The position numbers and the translations under genes are program-made. From contig NZ_RBWU01000005.1 in assembly GCF_003634705.1 (NCBI RefSeq), forward strand, positions 62,001 to 126,000: 64,000 bases of DNA, written 5' to 3'. How positions within the stretch are numbered: the first letter of the stretch is position 1; the number at the start of each line of letters is the position of its first letter. The stretch comes from Actinomadura pelletieri DSM 43383 (GTDB lineage Bacteria; Actinomycetota; Actinomycetes; Streptosporangiales; Streptosporangiaceae). Shown in pieces: positions 15,415 through 23,700 of this stretch. The notes beneath the pieces were generated by a model. It made no database searches. It saw nothing but the letters and a program-made list of their open reading frames with translations, and was not told the origin of the DNA.

Positions 15415-16266
15415 ATGCCCGCCGTGAGTTCCGAGAGCCAGGTACCCGACGCACTGCCGTCCCGGCGGCGCCGCGCCCCCCGTGGCGGCCGGCATCGCGG
15501 CGACGAGTCCTTCCTGCTGCCCCCCGGACTGCCCACCCTCGTCCTGGCCGTGCCCGGCTCGGCCCGGCGGCCCGGCACCGAGCTCGCCATCGAGCTCGCC
15601 CGGCTCGTCGAGATCGAGCACACCGGCCAGCCCGCCCGGGTCGGGTTCCTCGAGGGCGACGAGGCGAACCTGCACACGGTCCTCGCCGGGATGCGGCGTG
15701 AGGACGACGAGCTCGCGGCGGTGGTCGTGCCGCTGTCCACCGGGCCCGACCCGGTTCTGGACGCGGCCCTGCACGCCATCGTCACGAACGCACCGGCGCG
15801 CGCGGTCGCCGCCGAGCCGCTCGGCCCGCACCCGTTCATCGCCGAGGCCCTCCACGACCGGCTCGCCGACGCCGGCCTCGCCCGCGCCGACCGCATCCGG
15901 ATGATGACGATGGTGACCGCCGCGTCCGGTGTCATCGTCGCCACCCCCGGCGACGTCACCGCCGTCCGGCAGGCCGAGGTCACCGGCGTACTGCTGGCCT
16001 CCCGGCTCGCCGCCCCGGTGTTCACCGCCTCCCTGAGCGACGAGTCGTCCGTCAAGGCCGCGGCGGAGCAGCTGCGCGCGGCGGGCGCCACGTCCATCGC
16101 GCTCGCCCCGCACCTGGTCGGCCCGGAGCCGGACACGGCGCTCGTCGCGTCCGCCGCGGCCGCCGTGGGCTGCCCGTACTCCGCCCCGCTGGGCGCCCAC
16201 CCCGCCCTGGCCCGCCTCGCCGCCCTCCGCTACGTGGAGGCGCTCTCCCTGGCGCTGGCCGAGTAG
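15415..16266 (+). CDS. CbiX/SirB-like protein lacking the chelatase histidines
   Basis: A 283-residue protein with two class II chelatase-like halves, as in sirohydrochlorin cobalto-/ferrochelatases. In true CbiX the first strand ends H-G-S-R-D-P and a second histidine lies in the strand-4 region; here the first reads V-P-G-S-A-R-R-P-G and the second V-V-P-L-S-T-G-P-D-P, so both metal-binding histidines are replaced. The fold is kept, but chelatase activity is doubtful. The basic, low-complexity first 30 residues are probably disordered. ATG at 15415 follows GAGGA; the GTG at 15424 is an alternative. No sirohaem or cobalamin genes are nearby. Confidence 0.65.
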   Translation: MPAVSSESQVPDALPSRRRRAPRGGRHRGDESFLLPPGLPTLVLAVPGSARRPGTELAIELARLVEIEHTGQPARVGFLEGDEANLHTVLAGMRREDDELAAVVVPLSTGPDPVLDAALHAIVTNAPARAVAAEPLGPHPFIAEALHDRLADAGLARADRIRMMTMVTAASGVIVATPGDVTAVRQAEVTGVLLASRLAAPVFTASLSDESSVKAAAEQLRAAGATSIALAPHLVGPEPDTALVASAAAAVGCPYSAPLGAHPALARLAALRYVEALSLALAE

Positions 16267-16315
16267 GGCGGACCGGGCCGGACGGGCCTCGTGGACACCA
16301 CGGCGTGCCCGCCGT

Positions 16316-17218
16316 TCAGGTGGTGTGCTGCCGGATCAACGGACCCATCTGCTCCATCATGCTCCGGTGCACCGTCATCGGCGCGGCCGCGTTGACGGCC
16401 GCCCAGTTGTCGCGGACGTCCTCCGCCGAAAGCGTCTCCCGCCGCCCGTAGCCGGGGCCCTCCGCCACGAAGACCTTCGCGACGCGGCCGCCGCCGACGG
16501 TGTAGACCTCGCCGGACTCCCCGTTGGACTCGTGGACGAGGTAGGTCACGACCGGTGTGACCTGTTCGACGCCGAGCCGGTCGGCGAGGTCGGCGGGCAG
16601 CAGGTCCTCGGTCATGCGGGTCCAGGCGATCGGCGCGATGGCGTTGACCTTGATGTCGTACTTGGCGCCCTCGTGCGCCAGGGTCCGGGTGAGTCCGACC
16701 AGGCCCATCTTCGCGGCGGCGTAGTTGGCCTGGCCGAAGTTGCCGAACAGGCCCGCCGGGGACGAGGTGTTGACGATCCGTCCGTGACCGTTCTCGCGCA
16801 GGTGCGGCCAGGCGGCGCGGGAGACGAGGAACGAGCCGCGCAGGTGCACCGCCACGACCGCGTCGAACTCGTCCACGGTCATGTTCTTCACCGACCGGTC
16901 GCGCAGGATCCCCGCGTTGTTGATCACGATGTCGAGCCCGCCGAACGTCTCCAGCGCGGACCGGACGATCGACTCCGCGCCGTCCGGGGTCGCGACGTCG
17001 CCGGAGTTCGCGACGGCCTCGCCGCCGTTCTCGGCGATCTCGTCCACGACCTGTTGGGCGGGCCCGGCCGAGGTGCCGGCGCCCGACCGGTCGCCGCCGA
17101 CGTCGTTGACGACGACCCGGGCGCCGCGCGCGGCGAGTTCCAGCGCGTGCCGCCTGCCGAGACCGTGGCCCGCGCCGGTCACGATCGCCACCCGGCCGTC
17201 GAATCGCAGTTCCGCCAT
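16316..17218 (-). CDS. short-chain dehydrogenase, (3R)-hydroxyacyl-CoA dehydrogenase-like
   Basis: A 300-residue SDR close in layout to the dehydrogenase part of peroxisomal multifunctional enzyme 2 (HSD17B4). It shows the cofactor loop T-G-A-G-H-G-L-G-R, the N-N-A-G motif, the catalytic serine in N-T-S-S-P-A-G, and Y-A-A-A-K. The acid V-V-N-D-V-G-G-D after strand 2, with the G-x-G-x-S-x-x-P-A insert, is typical of that subfamily and predicts NAD. The C-terminal extension (ESGEVYTVGGGRVAKVFVAE) is also characteristic. Likely substrate: a fatty or steroid-chain 3-hydroxyacyl-CoA. A strong GGAGGAG precedes the ATG. Divergent from the next gene, with a palindrome between them. Confidence 0.85.
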   Translation of the reverse strand: MAELRFDGRVAIVTGAGHGLGRRHALELAARGARVVVNDVGGDRSGAGTSAGPAQQVVDEIAENGGEAVANSGDVATPDGAESIVRSALETFGGLDIVINNAGILRDRSVKNMTVDEFDAVVAVHLRGSFLVSRAAWPHLRENGHGRIVNTSSPAGLFGNFGQANYAAAKMGLVGLTRTLAHEGAKYDIKVNAIAPIAWTRMTEDLLPADLADRLGVEQVTPVVTYLVHESNGESGEVYTVGGGRVAKVFVAEGPGYGRRETLSAEDVRDNWAAVNAAAPMTVHRSMMEQMGPLIRQHTT

Positions 17219-17285
17219 CTCCGTCTCCTCCGTCCCGCCGGACGTCTCTCCGGCCGCGCCCCGGGCCGATCATCCAGGGTCCCCC

Positions 17286-17297
17286 AGTGGTACCACT
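17286..17297. promoter_or_regulatory. perfect 12-base palindrome AGTGGTACCACT
   Basis: Lies in the 240-base divergent gap between the SDR and the DapB-like gene, 68 bases before the SDR start. The TGGT/ACCA half-sites resemble GntR/FadR-type operators; the DasR consensus has four extra central bases (CTAG), so this is not a full dre site. For the plus-strand gene a TGGACG (17343-17348) and TACGAT (17365-17370) pair with a 16-base spacer is a reasonable promoter. Confidence 0.4.
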
Positions 17298-17458
17298 CGA
17301 CCGAATCCCGCTCGGCCATGCCCCCCTGTTCGCGATCCGCACTGGACGAGAAATCTTGCCCGCGTACGATGGGAGCTGTCAGAAAGTTGCATGGAAAGCC
17401 CCATTTCGCCCGCTGACCGGCGCAGTCTCCTCGCGAGGAGCAACGGAGGTCCCGCCCC

Positions 17459-18526
17459 ATGAGCACTTTCGACGCGGTCGACCCGGGCCCCCGCCCGTAC
17501 CGGGTCGTGCAGTGGGCGACGGGGGCGATGGGACGCTGTGTGATCAGGGGTGTTCTGGAACGGCCCGACATGGAGCTGGTCGGCGCCTGGGCGCACACCC
17601 CCGCCAAGGCGGGCGTCGACGCCGGGACCCTCGCCGGACGCGACCCCGTCGGCGTCGCCGCGACCGGCGACGTGCAGGACATCCTCGACCTCGACGCCGA
17701 CTGCGTCGTCTACGCCCCGACCCCGGCCCTCGACCGGTACGCCGAACTGGACCTCATCTGCTCGCTGCTGGCCTCCGGCAAGAACCTCATCGCCACGAAC
17801 GGCTACGTCTACCCGCAGGCGCACGGCCCGCTGTTCGCCGGCGAGCTGGAACAGGCGTGCAAGCGCGGCGGCGTCTCGGTGCACGGCAGCGGCGTCAGCA
17901 GCGGGTTCATGGCCGACGTCATGCCGCTGGTGCTGTCGCGGCTGTCCCGCGGCATCACCCATGTCTACGTGCGGGAGTGCACCGACTTCTCCCGGCACCC
18001 GTCCTGGCAGATGGTCCACCACCTGATCGGGTTCGGCAGGGACGAGGACGCCTACCTGCGGTCGCTGCGGCCCGTCCGCACCGCGATGTGGGCGCTGTTC
18101 ACCGAGAGCCTGCACCTGATCGCGACCGGGCTCGGCGTCGATCTCGACGAGATCGACATGGACGTGGAGCACCGGCTCGCCCGCGCCGACCTCGCCATCG
18201 CCGCCGGACCGGTCCCGCGCGGCACCGTGGCCGCCACCCGCTGGACGTTCAGCGGCCTGGCCGCCGGCCGGCCCGTGATCACCATCGAGATCGTGCACCG
18301 CGCCGACGCGTCCCGGACGTCCGACGAGTGGGGCCGTCCCGGATACTCCCTGCGCGTGGACGGCCGCCCGTCCGTCACGCTGGCGGCCGACGAGAACTGG
18401 GTGTCCGACCCGATCGCCGCGGCGGCCGCCCACGTCCTGAACTCCGTCCCGGTCGTCTGCGCCGCCCCTCCCGGCATCCGCACCCACCTCGACCTGCCGG
18501 TGGTCTGCGGCCGCATGCGAGTCTGA
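17459..18526 (+). CDS. DapB-like NAD(P)-binding oxidoreductase
   Basis: A 355-residue protein of the dihydrodipicolinate-reductase-like group found in actinobacteria, sometimes called NAD(P)H-dependent amine dehydrogenases. The N-terminus has the Rossmann motif R-V-V-Q-W-A-T-G-A-M-G-R, followed by P-D-M-E-L-V-G-A-W. The middle carries G-S-G-V-S-S-G-F-M-A-D. It is much longer than true DapB (about 250), and lacks its lysine-pathway context, so it acts on another substrate, perhaps an imine or a lipid-side-chain intermediate given the divergent SDR. GTG/ATG choice is settled by GGAGG ahead of ATG 17459. The downstream GST-like gene follows after 23 bases, probably in one operon. Confidence 0.75.
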   Translation: MSTFDAVDPGPRPYRVVQWATGAMGRCVIRGVLERPDMELVGAWAHTPAKAGVDAGTLAGRDPVGVAATGDVQDILDLDADCVVYAPTPALDRYAELDLICSLLASGKNLIATNGYVYPQAHGPLFAGELEQACKRGGVSVHGSGVSSGFMADVMPLVLSRLSRGITHVYVRECTDFSRHPSWQMVHHLIGFGRDEDAYLRSLRPVRTAMWALFTESLHLIATGLGVDLDEIDMDVEHRLARADLAIAAGPVPRGTVAATRWTFSGLAAGRPVITIEIVHRADASRTSDEWGRPGYSLRVDGRPSVTLAADENWVSDPIAAAAAHVLNSVPVVCAAPPGIRTHLDLPVVCGRMRV

Positions 18527-18549
18527 GGGGAGAGCGAAGGGAGCGCGCC

Positions 18550-19458
18550 ATGACGACACGAGAGATCGAGGACGGACGCTTCGTCCGGCAGCCGAACCGC
18601 TTCACCGGGCGGATCACCGCGGACGGGACCGGGGGCCTGCCCGCCGAACCCGGACGCTACCGGCTCTTCGTGTCCTACGCGTGCCCGTGGGCACAGCGCG
18701 GCATGATCGTGCGGCGGTTGCTGGGCCTGGAGGACGTGATCGGCCTCGCCGTCGTCGACCCGATCCGGGACGAGCGCGGCTGGCGGATCCCCGGCCGCGA
18801 CCCCGTGACCGGCGTGGAGTTCCTCTCCGAGCTCTACCTGCGCACCGACCCGTCCTTCGTGGGCCGTTTCACCGTCCCGTGCGTCTGGGACACCGTCACG
18901 GAACGCCTGGTGACCAACGACTTCCCGGCCATCACCACGATGATGGAGACCGAGTTCACCGCCCACCACCGTCCCGGCGCGCCCGACCTGTACCCGCAGG
19001 CCCTCCGCCCCGAGATCGACGAGCTGAACCGCCGCGTCTACACGACCGTCAACAACGGCGTCTACAAGGCCGGGTTCGCCACCGCCCAGGACGCCTACGA
19101 AGAGGCCTTCGACGCCCTCTTCGCCGCCCTCGACGACCTCGAGGCACGCCTCGCGAACCGGCGTTACCTGTTCGGCGACGCGATCACCGAGGCCGACGTC
19201 CGCCTCTACACCACGCTCGCCCGTTTCGACGCCGTCTACTACACGCACTTCAAGTGCAACCTGCGCCGCCTCGTCGACTACCCGAACCTGTGGGACTACG
19301 CCCGCGACCTGTACTCGATCCCCGCGTTCGGCGAGACCACCGACTTCGACCACATCAAGCGCCACTACTACCTGACGCACCCCCACATCAACCCGTCGGG
19401 CATCGTCCCGAAGGGACCGTTCCTCGACTGGACGGCCCCCCATAACCGGGAACGTTGA
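18550..19458 (+). CDS. glutathionyl-hydroquinone reductase-like (Xi-class GST) protein
   Basis: A 302-residue Xi-class transferase with an N-terminal thioredoxin domain whose catalytic motif is C-P-W-A-Q-R (C45) and a C-terminal helical domain ending Y-P-N-L-W-D-Y-A-R-D-L-Y. The family removes thiol adducts from hydroquinones. Actinomycetes lack glutathione, so mycothiol is the probable co-substrate (inference). N-L-R-R-L-V and the D-F-D-H-I-K-x-H-Y-Y motif near the C-terminus are family-specific. The ATG at 18550 lies 23 bases after the DapB-like gene stop with a GGGGAGAG site, so the two are likely co-transcribed. Confidence 0.85.
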   Translation: MTTREIEDGRFVRQPNRFTGRITADGTGGLPAEPGRYRLFVSYACPWAQRGMIVRRLLGLEDVIGLAVVDPIRDERGWRIPGRDPVTGVEFLSELYLRTDPSFVGRFTVPCVWDTVTERLVTNDFPAITTMMETEFTAHHRPGAPDLYPQALRPEIDELNRRVYTTVNNGVYKAGFATAQDAYEEAFDALFAALDDLEARLANRRYLFGDAITEADVRLYTTLARFDAVYYTHFKCNLRRLVDYPNLWDYARDLYSIPAFGETTDFDHIKRHYYLTHPHINPSGIVPKGPFLDWTAPHNRER

Positions 19459-19520
19459 CTCCATCTCCTCGTTATGCTGACGGATCTCTAGCAACCCGAT
19501 GAGAAGGAACGAACCCGACC

Positions 19521-20192
19521 ATGCGCAGCCAGTTCTTCGGAAACCTTGATCAGGGCCAGCAGCTCCCCGGCCACTTCGCGCTCCAGAACTCCAAGATGCT
19601 CAGAGTCCACCTCAACGGGGAGGTCCTGGCCCGGCAGGGCTCCATGGTGGCGTTCCAGGGCCAGATGGAGTTCGACTACGAGGGTTCCGGCGGCATCGGC
19701 AAGTTCATGAAGAAGGCCCTCACCGGTGAGGGCGTCCCGCTGATGCGCGTCAAGGGCCAGGGCCTGCTCTTCTGCGCCAACGACGCCGACGACATCCACC
19801 TCTTCTACCTGGAGAACGAGGGCATCACCGTCAACGGCAAGAACATCCTCGGTTACGACGCGCACCTCCAGTCGGACATCCAGCGCGTCCAGGGCGCCGG
19901 AATCGCGGCGGGCGGCCTTTTCAACACCACCCTGACGGGCACCGGCTGGGTCGCGCTCACCACCCACGGCACACCCGTGATGCTCGACTGCGGCCGCGCC
20001 CCGACCTTCGCCGACGGCCAGTCCGCCGTCGCGTGGAGCACCAGCCTCCAGGTCGGCGTCAACCGCACCTTCAAGGCCGGCGCCCTCATCGGACGCGGCA
20101 GCGGCGAGGCCATGCAGCTCGCCTACCAGGGCCAGGGCTTCGTCCTCGTCCAGGCAAGCGAAGGCCCCACCGTCCCCCACCACACTCATTAA
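19521..20192 (+). CDS. AIM24 family protein
   Basis: A 223-residue all-beta protein of the AIM24/TIGR00266 family (double-stranded TRAP-like beta barrel). The typical blocks are present: Q-N-S-K-M-L-R-V near residue 24, G-S-M-V-A-F-Q-G, a glycine-rich segment, and a long run of paired strands ending G-S-G-E-A-M-Q-L-A-Y-Q-G-Q-G-F-V-L-V-Q. The molecular role is unknown in bacteria; homologues sit in tellurite/stress and membrane-linked contexts. It starts with ATG after GAGAAGGAACG. Repeat elements R2a and R2b follow immediately after the stop. Confidence 0.85.
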   Translation: MRSQFFGNLDQGQQLPGHFALQNSKMLRVHLNGEVLARQGSMVAFQGQMEFDYEGSGGIGKFMKKALTGEGVPLMRVKGQGLLFCANDADDIHLFYLENEGITVNGKNILGYDAHLQSDIQRVQGAGIAAGGLFNTTLTGTGWVALTTHGTPVMLDCGRAPTFADGQSAVAWSTSLQVGVNRTFKAGALIGRGSGEAMQLAYQGQGFVLVQASEGPTVPHHTH

Positions 20193-20245
20193 ATGGCATT
20201 TCTCTCCTCCTTCGGGCGCGGAGCGCCCTCCATCGTCGAGAAACG

Positions 20246-20358
20246 CGGTGCGATCGCTGGCATCGCTTCGTCTCGCCTGGCGGCTCGCTGCGCGATCAGG
20301 TTCTCGCAGGCTCGAACCTGCCTTCGGACGCGATCGCAGTGGTTCAGGTTGTCGCGGG
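20246..20358. repeat. structured intergenic repeat, copy R2a
   Basis: Contains the core CTCGCCTGGCGGCTCGC (about 20272-20288), then a hairpin with arms CAGGTTC (20297-20303) and GAACCTG (20314-20320) and a ten-base loop, flanked by GCGATCGCTGG on the left and CGCGATCGCAG on the right, so the whole unit is a larger imperfect palindrome. Nearly identical in sense to the reverse complement of R3. Confidence 0.75.
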
Positions 20359-20415
20359 GTTGCGCAGGCAGGCTGAGGTCAGCTCGTACGGATGACTGAG
20401 GTGGTCGCGGCCGGG

Positions 20416-20504
20416 CAGCTGTGTCGCTTCGGCTCGTCTGGCGCCTCGCTGCGCGATCAGGTTTCTCGCAGGCTCGAAACCTGCCTTCGGACGCGATCGC
20501 AGCC
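20416..20504. repeat. structured intergenic repeat, copy R2b
   Basis: Tandem copy 60 bases after R2a. The hairpin arms are CAGGTTTC (20458-20465) and GAAACCTG (20476-20483) with exactly the same ten-base loop as R2a. Relative to R2a one base is added on each arm, so pairing is preserved, a compensated change. Confidence 0.75.
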
Positions 20505-20548
20505 GTTGGGGTCGGTTCGGGGTTGCTGTGCGGGTCCCGCTGGTGATT

Positions 20549-20580
20549 CCTGTCGAAGCCGAGGCCCCGGCTTCGACAGG
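20549..20580. terminator. perfect 13-bp hairpin upstream of kgd
   Basis: Arms CCTGTCGAAGCCG (20549-20561) and CGGCTTCGACAGG (20568-20580) with a six-base loop. No U-run follows on either strand. It may terminate transcription coming from the AIM24 gene before the kgd promoter. Confidence 0.45.
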
Positions 20581-20707
20581 TTCGGCCGGGGTGGGGCGGC
20601 GGGATAGGGGTTACCTTGCCCTACTGGCCTGGGAGGGGGTCGGAGGCGAGTAGCCTTGATTGGTCTTAGAAATTACCTGCGAGCTGCGGAAGAGGGCGAT
20701 CTCCGCC

Positions 20708-23700
20708 GTGTCGACAGAGTCGTCGCAAACTAGTGCCGACCCCAAGATGACAGATTTCGGTGCCAACGAGTGGCTGGTCGACGAGCTGTACCAGAAGTAC
20801 CTCGAAGACCCGAACTCGGTTGATGAGGCCTGGTGGAACTTCTTCGCGGACTACCAGCCGGACAGCCGGCCCACGTCCGTGACCCCCGCCTCCCCCCAGG
20901 CGCCGACCGAGGGCGCGGCCGGAAAGGCCGCGAACGGCACCGCGGCCGCTCCGCCGACACCGCAGCAGCCCGTGAAGCCTCCGGCCAGGCCCGCGGCGAA
21001 GCGTGAGCAGAAGGCGGAGCAGAAGCCCGCCCCGCCGCCCGTGCCCGAGGGCGCCGAGGAGGTCCGGTTGCGCGGGGTCGCCGCGCGGACGGCGTCCAAC
21101 ATGGAGGCCAGTCTGGGCGTGCCGACGGCGACGAGCGTGCGCGCCGTCCCGGCCAAGTTGCTGATCGACAACCGCATCGTGATCAACAACCATCTGAAGC
21201 GCGGGCGCGGTGGCAAGGTCTCGTTCACCCATCTGATCGGTTACGCGATCGTCAAGGCGCTCGCGGTGATGCCGGAGATGAACGCGGCGTTCACCGAGGT
21301 CGACGGCAAGCCCGTGCTGATCAGGCCGGAGCATGTGAACTTCGGGTTGGCGATCGACCTGCAGAAGAGCGACGGGTCCCGGCAGCTGGTCGTGCCGAGC
21401 ATCAAGGCCGCCGAGACGCTCGACTTCCGCCAGTTCTGGGCCGCCTATGAGGAGATCGTTCGCAAGGCCCGCGGCGGCAAGCTCACGTTGGACGACTTCC
21501 AGGGCACGACGATCAGCCTGACGAACCCGGGCACGATCGGCACCGTCCATTCGGTGCCGCGGCTGATGCCGGGCCAGGGGACGATCATCGGTGTGGGCGC
21601 CATGGAGTACCCGGCGGAGTTCGCGGGCGCGTCCAGCGACACGCTGTCGCGCATGGGGATCAGCAAGGTCATGACGCTGACCTCCACCTACGACCACCGG
21701 ATCATCCAGGGCGCGCAGTCCGGCGACTTCCTGCGCCGCATCCACGAGCTGCTGCTCGGCGCGGACGGCTTCTACGACGAGATCTTCGAGGCGCTGCGCA
21801 TCCCGTACGAGCCGGTGCGCTGGGTGAAGGACATCTCCGCCACCCACGAGGACGACGTCGCGAAGGTCGCCCGCGTCCACGAGCTGATCCACGCCTACCG
21901 GGTCCGCGGCCATCTGATGGCCGACACCGACCCGCTGGAGTACAAGCAGCGCCGCCACCCCGACCTCGACATCCTCAAGCACGGCCTCACCCTGTGGGAC
22001 CTGGAGCGCGAGTTCGCGACCGGCGGGTTCGGCGGCAAGCCGACGATGAAGCTGCGCGAGATCCTCGGCGTGCTGCGGATGGCGTACTGCCGGACGGTCG
22101 GCATCGAGTACATGCACATGCAGGACCCGGAGGAGCGCGCCTGGATCCAGGAGCGCGTGGAGGTCCCGCACGACAAGCCGTCCCGCGAGGAGCAGCTGCA
22201 CGTGCTGCGGCGGCTGAACAGCGCGGAGGCGTTCGAGACGTTCCTGCAGACGAAGTTCGTCGGGCAGAAGCGCTTCTCGCTGGAGGGCGGCGAGTCCGTC
22301 ATCCCGCTGCTGGACGCGGTGATCTCGGCGGCGGCGAAGGAGAGCCTGGACGAGGTCGTCATCGGGATGGCGCACCGGGGACGGCTGAACGTCCTCGCCA
22401 ACATCGTCGGCAAGTCCTACGGGCAGATCTTCGGCGAGTTCGAGGGCAACCTCGACCCGCGCAGCGCGCAGGGCTCCGGTGACGTGAAGTACCACCTCGG
22501 CGCGTCCGGTGACTTCGTCGCCGACGACGGCTCCAAGATCCACTGCGAGCTGGTGGCGAACCCGTCGCATCTGGAGACGGTCGACCCGGTGCTGGAGGGC
22601 GTCGTCCGCGCCAAGCAGGACCTCCTCGACGTCGGTGAGGCCGGGTTCAGCGTGCTGCCGATCCTGGTCCACGGCGACGCGGCGTTCGCCGGGCAGGGCG
22701 TCGTGGCGGAGACGCTGAACCTGTCGCAGCTGCGCGGCTACCGCACCGGCGGCACCGTGCACGTGATCATCAACAACCAGGTGGGCTTCACGACCGCGCC
22801 GGAGTACTCGCGGTCCAGCGTCTACTCCACGGACGTCGCCCGGATGATCCAGGCGCCGATCTTCCATGTGAACGGCGACGACCCGGAGGCGTGCGCGCGG
22901 GTCGCGCTGCTGGCGTTCGAGTACCGGCAGACGTTCAAGAAGGACGTCGTCATCGACATGGTGTGCTACCGGCGGCGCGGGCACAACGAGGGCGAGAACC
23001 CCTCGTTCACGCAGCCGCTGATGTACGACCTGATCGACGCGAAGCGGTCGGTGCGCAAGCTGTACACCGAGGCGCTGATCGGCCGCGGCGACATCACCGT
23101 CGAGGAGGCCGAGCAGGCGCTCCGCGACTACCAGGAGCAGCTGGAGCGGGCGTTCACCGAGACCCGCGAGGCGGTGAAGAAGCCGCTGGAGCCGGGTTCG
23201 GTGGTGAAGCCGGACGTCGAGGAGAGCATCCCGATCGACCATGGCGGGGCGGGTTCGGCGATCCCGGCGGAGACCGTCAAGCGGATCATCGAGTCGCAGG
23301 TCAGCCTGCCGGAGGGCTTCACGCCGCATCCGCGGCTCCAGCCGATCCTGCAGCGCCGCGCGCAGATGATCGAGGACGACGCGATCGACTGGGCGACCGG
23401 GGAGCTGCTGGCGTTCGGTTCGCTGCTGATCGACGGTCATCCGGTGCGGCTCGTCGGGCAGGACACCCGGCGCGGGACGTTCGGCCAGCGGCACGCGGTG
23501 CTCGTCGACCGCAAGACGGGCGAGGAGTACACGCCGCTCAAGCAGTTCGGGCACGGGGTGTCGAAGTTCTACGTCCACGACTCGCTGCTCAGCGAGTACG
23601 CGGCGATGGGCTTCGAGTACGGCTACTCCATGACCCGCCCGGACGCGCTGGTCTGTTGGGAGGCGCAGTTCGGCGACTTCGCCAACGGCGCCCAGTCGAT

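Larger units (their letters stand above)
20193..20707. other. repeat-filled intergenic region between AIM24 gene and kgd
   Basis: About 515 bases without a gene. It holds two tandem structured repeats (R2a 20246-20358 and R2b 20416-20504), a perfect 13-bp hairpin (20549-20580), and an AT-richer stretch (20600-20690) that must contain the kgd promoter. Short reading frames here follow the repeats and are not credible genes. Confidence 0.7.

Noticed and set aside
17286..17297. DasR (dre) binding site
   Set aside because: The palindrome lacks the central CTAG of the 16-base consensus, so it is called only as a TGGT/ACCA palindrome.
20609..20623. Iron-box-like GGTTACCTTGCCCTA upstream of kgd
   Set aside because: Only 11 of 15 positions fit a DtxR/IdeR-type half-palindrome and symmetry is poor; not enough to claim iron control.
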